From positions 1-64,000 of the forward strand of contig JASANG010004130.1 of NCBI GenBank assembly GCA_030248215.1: 64,000 bases of DNA, given 5' to 3'. The notes under the pieces are model-generated. The model made no database searches. It saw only the letters and a program-made list of their open reading frames with translations, and was not told where the DNA came from. The position numbers and the translations under genes are program-made. The stretch is from Enoplolaimus lenunculus. Taxonomy: Eukaryota > Nematoda > Enoplea > Enoplida > Thoracostomopsidae. Each line of letters begins with the position of its first letter. Positions within the stretch are counted from its first letter, which is position 1. Shown one piece after another: positions 56,201 through 64,000 of the stretch.

Positions 56201-57648
56201 TCCGCTGCAACAATTGACGACTCGTTTGGCTATTTGAAAAGCAGCAACTAGCGTTAGTTAACATTATGGCAGAATAATTGCGCATCAACCAATTTCGCTC
56301 ACATAATTTTTGATATTGAAAATAATTGGAATATACATTTGTATTTTATTTTGTGAAAATTTTTCGAAAAAAAAATTTAAATTGCATTGTGCGATAAAAA
56401 ACGATAATACTCGTCGACGCCTCGCTCGACGTTTGTGTTATATGGTCGTAGTTCGTAGACACTGGCAGTTGCAGAGAGAAAGAGGGCTGAATGATTTACG
56501 GGAAGATTTTTTCATGATTTGTATTGAAATTTCAATTTCACAAATTTCAATTTCACAAAAGGTCACGCTGTCTCTTCTGTGTAAATTAACATTTTTGTTT
56601 GTGTTTGCCTTTTTTTCTATCGATTGATGATGCGTTTTCTGTGATTTTGATGAAATCAGTGAAATTTTAGAAAAAGGTACCAGTTTGGTGGTTAGCATTG
56701 GTCAAGTTACCCCACCCGACGTTTATACCCTTCTAGTGACCCCTGCAAAACTGATCCAGCGTGCGAGTTTCAAACTATTTACCACATTCGCAACAGTTTA
56801 TAATTATAAAGTGTCAAAATAACTACCAATCACGCTTAAAAACTATAAATTTTTCAAACGCAATACATCTCAAATGCATAAAATGTATAACTACCAACAT
56901 AAGGCAGCTTGTGAAGGAAAAACGCTTGAAGAAAACAATTTTGAAATTTTAATTTTGGATGAGGAGATAAAATAATGATATTAACAAAAAGCACCCCAAC
57001 TTTCGTGGATATCCTACCTAAAAGCTGTGACCTTGATTGTAGCGTTGATTAGCTGTCAACAGTTGAGCATATGGTGTTGCGCTGGAGTAGGACTATTTCA
57101 AATTTAAATGATTTTAAAATGTACATTAAATTTTTTGAATTCGTGCCGAAATAGAATAGTTTGAAATTAAATCATGCTAAAAATACAAAACACCCATAGA
57201 CAATTTCAAAATTATTTAGTGAACATATACAATGAGTATGTGCATACTGACATCGGCCCCCCCCATTTTCAGTTTATTTTAACGCTGGAACAGCCAAGGG
57301 CTCAGGAAAAAATGTCACCCACGACTCAATAAGTTTGGCTGTCCTTCGTGATGCATACTTTAATTTTGAACGGTTAATGATGTGACATTTGGCTAAAATC
57401 AACTAGCTATGTAATTTTTACTCAAATTTAAAAGATATCTGTGACAGTTTGATAAATGGTTTGTCCAAATTAAATGACGGCTGATAAGGCACGAAAACCG
57501 CAAATTGGGCGTGGTGAGTGATTTGTAGTGTTTTGACTGGACAATTAATGGATCGAGTCAAGTTTTCCCTTTAGACATCAAGTAAAGCTCCCCGTCCTAA
57601 GGTGGTCCAGTAAAGCTTTTACCACTGGCGCTTTCTAGTTCTCAAAGG
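53216..57648. other. Intergenic, no gene recognised
   Basis: AT-rich DNA with G-run segments near 53905-53930 and a family D fragment (GCCGGAGCCGGAGCCGGAG, 54122-54140). No open frame shows a domain or a convincing splice context. Confidence 0.4.
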
Positions 57649-57823
57649 CAATGGCGGATCCATGGGGGGCCCACCCCGGCCGTGGCCCCCTTAACAGCAT
57701 CTCGACAAAAATTATATTGCAATTTTATGACAATAGTTCGTGGTTTGTGTATGGGTGAAAAAATTAGTTTATTACTGTGAAATTTTGGCCCCCCCCCATT
57801 TTGAAATTCTGGATCCGCTACTG
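57649..57823. mobile_element. hAT-like MITE (family E), 175 bp
   Basis: Its inverted ends are CAATGGCGGATCCA and TGGATCCGCTACTG, with G-rich and C-rich runs just inside. The flanks CTCAAAGG and CTCAAAGA agree at 7 of 8 bases. Confidence 0.82.
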
Positions 57824-59203
57824 CTCAAAGAGTCCTGGTATAAGATGAATCAAGTTTACTATCAACTTGACTTCGTTGACTGGCAAAATGGCGGCTATAA
57901 GGGACACGCCGGGTCTGACGCGAACTTGCTGAAAATACTCACGATACGTATGTGATGTGTTACGAGGCGACGGAAGTTTATTTGAACAATTCATGTGTGC
58001 AGGAAAAAAAATCACCTTTTCAAGGCCTACGCTTTCACTAACAGCCCCTTTACGGTTAATTTACCATAGAAGTCTTTGCAAGCAATCGGTAACGGCAGTA
58101 AACGTAGCTCGTATAACCTGCCATTGCCACAGCTGAAAGGCCAAATTACAGAAAAATGTGACTAAATTTACTAGAGCTGTGTAGAGTTTAGTCTTCCCTT
58201 ATGGTGTCAAGTGAAGTCGCTTTAGTTGAAGTGGGTGGAAGTTGACTTGTTCCCAATTAATCAAGGTGGTATAAAATAGTTGAAAGACATACATTGTTTT
58301 TGCTAAAATATAACTGTAAATATGTGGCTATAAATCTGTAAAAGCCAAATATCCCTGCCGAACAAGCATTTCTGGTCGCAGATTGAAATTTTTTGTTGTG
58401 AACAATGGTACAGTCAGTTGGAGCGATGTTTCTAAACCCTTAGTGAGCTTATCCAACTGTCACATAACCACACAAATGTCATCCGAAACTCAGTGTAAAT
58501 ATTTTGATGCTATCGCAAGTATAAAGTTTGATGCGTTGATATCGGTTTAAATGCAAAATCGGCCAAATTAATAGCACAAAAGCATAAAACCGTTTTAAAT
58601 TTAAATACTTCTGATATAATTTTGAAACGAAGGCCGAATACCACCGCACGATCTAGGGGGGGCGTACTGGGACAATTTTAACTGAGGGGTTTAGCCAACA
58701 TTTCATTTCAGGAACAGATAAACCACGCCTAAATGTTGTTTTGCGAGCTAACGTAGCGAGCGAGAAAAATGTATGAACTATGCACGTTATTCTACACTCT
58801 ATAAAAGCACCATTTTTAGGGGTTTTTTCAGCAAATTCGATGCGATATATTCCCTGTATTCTTGAGTCCTTGCTTTTACGCTTAAATTAGAACTAATGTT
58901 GTGCAATATTTTTTGACATTTTATTTTCAAGGCAATCTCCAGCGTCAAACGGATCAACTGTCGAAAGCGGAAATAGTAATGTTCTTTATGCTTCATTTCA
59001 ACGAATCCATCTGTTACTGGCAAAAATTTCGAAACCCCCGTAGGTAAAAGTTAGGTAAAAATGTTCATTTTAGCTGACACTATCTATTATCCGAGTGTCA
59101 AAATATGTTGACTGCAAATGCTCGATAGTGAAAGCTGTGGGGCTTCGAATTTAATCTCGTTTACCATTTGTTAATATTTTTGAAGCTTGAAATCAAAATT
59201 TGA
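57824..59203. other. Intergenic, no gene recognised
   Basis: AT-rich DNA. A GAGCTAACGTAGCGAGCGAG motif at 58745-58764 resembles the Helitron-like ends. Confidence 0.35.
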
Positions 59204-59206
59204 CAG

Positions 59207-59467
59207 TTTGTTTTCGTTTATATTCGTTTGAATCGCTACGTTTGTTGCGTCCGAATTTTGAGTGACAACAAAATATCGATTTGTTATCAATTTACCGCTG
59301 AGGGTTGGGCAACTCCCGACACAACTACGGTCGCCGGACTCGATTGGGCTGTTTTAATACTGACAGATGGAATAAAGCTTCGTAGTAAGGAAATCGCAGA
59401 ATATTCCGAGACTTTAAATATTGATTTGCAATATTGTTATATTTCTGCTAAAAGTCAGCGTGTAAGA
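59207..59467 (+). CDS. Candidate internal exon, unknown product
   Basis: An 87-codon stretch is open between a possible acceptor (TTTGACAG) and a good donor (CAGCGT-GTAAGATAA). Its composition is less AT-rich than the flanks, and its residues, such as YQFTAEGWATPDTTTVAGL and DGIKLRSKEIAEYSETLN, look protein-like. No family was recognised and no partner exon was found nearby. It may be a fragment of a gene extending beyond the window, a relic, or chance. Confidence 0.25.
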
Positions 59468-62400
59468 TAAAAATCGGATCAGCAACCAATAGAGCGCTAT
59501 GCTACCAGCTTGCAAGAGTCCCGAATTCAACCAATCGCTTTACGTTCCCAGCTTGTAACGTCCTGGATTAACAAATTTTAAGTTGAACGAATTTTATTGT
59601 TTTGATCGTAGTTTTTGAAAATGCTGGTATAATTTGCCGAATTCGAGTGACACATAAAGCTGTTTTATTAACGAATTGATCATTCAGTGGCGCATCCAGG
59701 GGAATAGGGTGTATCCCAACCACCTTTGCTGTGCTGAAAATTATTAAACGGTTTATCTGAAACGCGCAATCCGGTTTCTTGACAGATCATCTGAAAAGTA
59801 TGGCAAAGCTAAAACATGAATACAAAAATTTTGAACAATTGTCCCTCTTAACTTATTGAAATATATGATAAACAAGCGTTAATAAAGCATCCGAAACCTA
59901 AAAAATATCCTCTGCCGCCAGAAATTTGCTGCCACTCTGATCAATATGGGTAGAGTTAATATTTTTATATACGCATATATATGTATGTTATTATTATTAT
60001 TAGTAAATATAAATACATCTTTTGAAAATGCATAACTTCCGCATAATTTAAAATTGTGCAATCCATTTTTCCATCTTCTTTTCTAATTTTAAAAAATCAT
60101 TGACATTCTGAAAACTGCAGAGTATTAAGCGTTTCGACCTGCGTTAAATCTTTTGCAGTTTTAAATTTGCAAAACTGTTAAAACACAAGCGAGCAAATTG
60201 CATATAAATTGCCGTGCAAAACGATATCATATCTTCTCCATTCTGTTCTGCGTAAACTTTTCATCAAGGAAACAATATTTTCCGTTGCAGTAATTAAGTT
60301 TAGTGAAACATATTTATTTTAGAATATTACTTTTTTTAAAACAGACAGCTTAAAATTGGTCAAAGGTTAATGTAATTTTAGTGTTTAATTTTGCAACTTC
60401 ATACTGCGCAACGTTTTTAAGTTTCAATGTTTTTATTTTTCGCTCTCTCGAAATATATTTTATTTTCTGTAAAAGACACGAAATGATACAATAAGGATGA
60501 AATAGTAATAATAAACAACAAAGAAGAGAAAACTTTTTCGTTTATTGCTTAAAATTGCGATATTTGAAATTAGTTCGTTGAGGTGCAGTTTGTGAAGACT
60601 AATTGTGTTAATTTTGAGAAAAATGGATGGATTTTGTTCAGTTTTAAACTAATAATTATACATTTTGAATTGATTGCGCTTAAGTATTCAATAATTTGTA
60701 TAAAACTATTTAAGTTAAACTAAAATTCTTGAATAAATATCGAAAATAAGGTATTCTGGAAACTAAAGGTGCTATCAACATACTTTAAGCGATACTTTTG
60801 GTTTTCTGTAAATATAATGATATTTGCTGTATCAGCCGCAAAAGTTGGATAGTGTACAGCAAAGCTAACGAACGATTGTACATTTTATGTAAAGCAAAAT
60901 TTTCGTAACTTCCAAACTCTGGTATTTGTCGCCACATTTATGTTTAAGGGTAAGGCTTTCTCTTAGACACATGCTTAGTCTTAGGTCAGGCCGATCCGAA
61001 GTGTCTTAAAGTTAAAACAATAACATATTTCTAATTGTTTTTTACTGACCAAGTAGCATTTGCATTCGCCGAGCAACTGCGTTGAATATTAAACAATCAA
61101 ATATTTTGCTGAATCTATTTATAATCATTAATTTTATCCTGAAAATGTGTCAACAATTAACGCATTTCAATATCTGGTTTGCACGTTTTATTGCTGGCCG
61201 TATTTATCGGAATTGTGCGAAATATAAAACATTTCAGCAAGTAATTAGCTTTAATAGGAGATTGGGTTTCGATATATATAAATAAACAAATAAATAAATA
61301 AATAAATAAATAAATATATACATATATACACATATATATAAATTTGGTCCTGAATTTCATAAATTAAGTATTTGTATTTTTAGTTGTCATATTTTTCCCA
61401 AATTGTGTTAAATTAAAAACATTTCAATATCTTTCCCGCATCAATTTGTGCTGGATTTTAGTATAAAACTTCGAAGGACAAAGTTTGTGATCTAATGTTA
61501 ATGATGTTGTTATAAGTACAGCAAAATCTCGGTATTCCGACGTGTTAAGAAACAGCCATTCTAAGTCTTATTTTAGTTAATAAAATGCAAATTGTAAAGT
61601 GTGAATGATTTTTTTGGAAACAGAAACTAGGTTTTGCGACGTGTTTTGTTTTGTTATTTTCATTAATTTTGTGTTAAGTAACTGCAAATTTTAAAACATC
61701 TTCAGTATTATCTTTGAATTATAAGTGAATAGGTCATGATTCTTTGTTTTAGATTGCGGCTGAAATTAAAGTCTTATTTCTTCGTCGAATCAGTTCAAAA
61801 TACGTTCGCCACTCCAGTTGTTTTAACATTTTTTAAATTAATGAATTTTTCGTTCACATTTCTTTTAGTATTCGCATATTTTGTATCTTTTGGTTGTTTT
61901 TTTTTTGAAAAATACAGTTGTGTTTCCAACCATGTGTTTTTAACTAAAATAATGTTATAGATTTCCAGGTCCATGTTACTTTTAGGTCTGTCCCATTTTT
62001 TGGTGGAACTGTGAGAGACTAGGCTTAGATTTAAGGCAATATTTTTTGCAAAGGCTTAGGCTTAGAAATACACTGTTTTCAGCACGAATGCGTTGCTTTG
62101 TCGTGGAAATATCGTTAATCTACAATTACGGCCCGTAAAATAACATTAGCGAAATTGTTTATATCCTCCTACACAAGTCAATAGTTTGTTTTCATTGAAC
62201 AAGCGTCAGGTGTTTAGGTCAAGGCATAACAGGACCGTTACTGTAGTATAAGCATATTCTTAAGCTTAACCCAAAGCATTTCTACCAGTCGATAGTTGGG
62301 TTCTTGTAATTATTTTGGTACTTGTTATTCGCGTTATTCTTAGCCAGAAACCAATATATGTGTTATTACGTACATCAGATTTGAGCACTTTTGTTGTCTC

Positions 62401-62757
62401 ACCCCACACTACACGAAATGTGAGGGGGGGCGGTGGGGTTTTTCACAAACAACTAAACTTTTAAATCAATTTTGTGCAATTTTTTCTTAGAGGAAGCTGC
62501 TGCCCGACTGATGCTGCCGTTTGTGGAAGAACACTAAGCAGGACGCTGCAGTCACGCCAACCCTCACTAAACAATTCATTATTGAGAGAGCTAAAACTTA
62601 TAATAAACCGTGTACTTTTAGACTGTTTTTGGCATGTGAGAAGGGAAGCGCTCAAGAGGGATTGGTGCATGGTAGCTCCCATTCTGATTAGTAGTTTATC
62701 AAATTCCGTGGGATTCAGAGCACAATTTACACTTCTGCATGGGTTTATTTGGAAGTC
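59468..62757. other. Intergenic, no gene recognised
   Basis: AT-rich DNA with an (AAAT)n microsatellite at 61281-61314. A CAGTGGCGCATCCAGGGG family E fragment stands at 59683. Short TTAGGC-like runs occur at about 60950-60985 and 62047-62067. The two opposed frames at about 62461-62812 share one stretch and match nothing I know. Confidence 0.4.
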
Positions 62758-62944
62758 GGCCCATGTTACTTTAAGGGGCGTCCAGGTTTCTGTTGGGTTC
62801 ATAACAGAGTAGGTTTAGATTCTAGATTATATTTTTTGGCTTAGGCTTAGGCCTAGGCTTATGCTTAGGAACACGTTTTTGCAACGCTTAGGCTTAGGCT
62901 TCGGGTTAGGCTTTGGAATATGTTTAATCTACTGTTACGCCCCT
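62758..62944 (+). mobile_element. Family T element, longer subtype
   Basis: It starts GGCCCATGTTACTTTAAGGG, then CGTCCAGGTTTCTGTTGGG and about eight TTAGGC-like units, and ends CTACTGTTACGCCCC. It has the same layout as the outer element at 14144-14466. Confidence 0.7.
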
Positions 62945-64000
62945 TACTCGGTGTCAGACACTGTGGTTAAGACCCCATTCAGCGTTTTGAAAACAATGGT
63001 TCGATTTTGAAAATGTTCACATATTTGAACTTCTCCGAATTCTCCTGTTAAATTCAAATCCAAGTTAAAATCTTTGAAAACTTAAATATTTTTGAGGTCT
63101 TGAGGCCCCTTTGGGTAGACCGTTTAATTCTTGTAAAAGGTTTGTTAATTTAATTATCGTTCAACAAAAGAAATTTAATTATCGCTCAACACAACACAGT
63201 TTTATCGACTGAGTCAAACGCTGAAGCTATCCACCCTGCCAACATCGTCTTCACCAGTTTATGGCCCTATAGATTTTTGCACGTTCGATTATATTATGCC
63301 TAGCCGAACAGTTTTATAACACACCTGGCGAAAGCTACTGGCTCTTGTACACTAGCTTCGGCGAGCTTAGTGGTTCGCTTTGGTTCAGCTAAAAATTCAC
63401 ATTGTCTTAAACCGAAGTCTGAGACTTTGTCAAAGCCTTTACCTAAGCATAAGTCTAAGCCTTAACATTAATGTGGAGGAAAGTGTACAAAGGCAGCCTA
63501 TTTTCTATCAAAATATTAATATTTTACCAGTTATTTGGTAGTTGTGCGTTTTGTAATTTTTGAAAAATTTGCAAATCAAAAAGTTCAAGTTAAAAATTTT
63601 GTTGTCGCGCAGCAGTGATTTGACCGAATTTATATTGTTTTAATTTATTATTATGTTTCAAAACGATTCGTATAGTACTGTCGCTGTTGGCTGTACGCCT
63701 GCGTGCGTTGGCTGACGCAGGCAAAACGGCCAGTAGCGGCGCACTATACAAAACACTTAAACAAAACTCTATATTAAAATGAGTAGTGAACTTTTTAATT
63801 TTAAACTATTGCATATTTTGTTAATTTTTTTCTTGGTTATCGACGAAAAAAATTTCGAAACATTTTTGCAGCAAATCTTACCCTATGTTTCAGCCAAAAG
63901 TCACAAATTTTAACAAAAGTTTGTATATTTAAGAGAAGTTTTCTACATGCAACAACACTAACATTGCGTAATCAATTGCAGTTTCCGATCTGCTCTATCT
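62945..64000. other. Intergenic, no gene recognised
   Basis: AT-rich DNA. A reverse-oriented CCTAAGCATAAGTCTAAGCC run followed by AATGTGGAGGAAAGTGTAC at about 63440-63490 is the same type as 48190-48290 and marks a further inverted-repeat family. A short GC-rich palindromic patch (GCCTGCGTGCG with CTGACGCAGGC) lies near 63698-63722. Confidence 0.4.

Noticed and set aside
62461-62812. Two opposed ORFs of about 112 residues
   Set aside because: Both are open over the same stretch, the region runs into a family T element, and neither has a motif.
62758-62944. TTAGGC runs as a true chromosome end
   Set aside because: The runs are short, degenerate, internal and always inside inverted-repeat elements.

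Overview
This is a piece of an AT-rich animal nuclear genome. All three multi-exon protein genes have GT-AG introns, and the intergenic DNA is full of short inverted-repeat transposons and microsatellites. Degenerate TTAGGC runs, the telomere unit of nematodes, recur inside one repeat family. A nematode is therefore my best guess, but that is an inference: the runs belong to a transposon family and not to a chromosome end.

Layout. 1-4668: the right-hand part of a fossil Ty3/gypsy-like retroelement on +: integrase, a PHD-finger frame, then frames with a 3'-5' exonuclease-like signature and a long Gln-rich region. 4669-7876: noncoding DNA, probably its 3' end, with a cluster of stem-loops. 7877-12369 (-): four exons of a secreted FAD-dependent oxidoreductase whose 3' exons are not in the window, so the retroelement seems to sit antisense in its fourth intron. 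12370-19621: repeats, a tRNA-like relic and an exact 115-bp tandem duplication. 19622-25495 (-): Elongin A, ten recognised exons. 25496-29590: intergenic, with a Helitron-like element carrying internal tandem repeats and a small unidentified minus-strand ORF close to the next gene. 29591-35506 (+): NAA25/MDM20, the auxiliary subunit of N-terminal acetyltransferase B, six exons and apparently complete. 35507-64000: 28 kb with no gene I can name, made of MITEs, microsatellites and AT-rich DNA.

The host genes are not an operon. Elongin A acts in RNA polymerase II elongation and in a Cullin-type ubiquitin ligase, NAA25 in co-translational N-acetylation, and the FAD enzyme probably in the secretory pathway. 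What ties the window together is the set of repeat families: a TA-target (Tc1/mariner-like) MITE, at least three hAT-like MITE groups with 8-bp target duplications, and the TTAGGC-cored element. They are nested in one another and have entered introns of the FAD gene. Exon boundaries were read from consensus splice sites, frame and remembered family sequence; no search was run.
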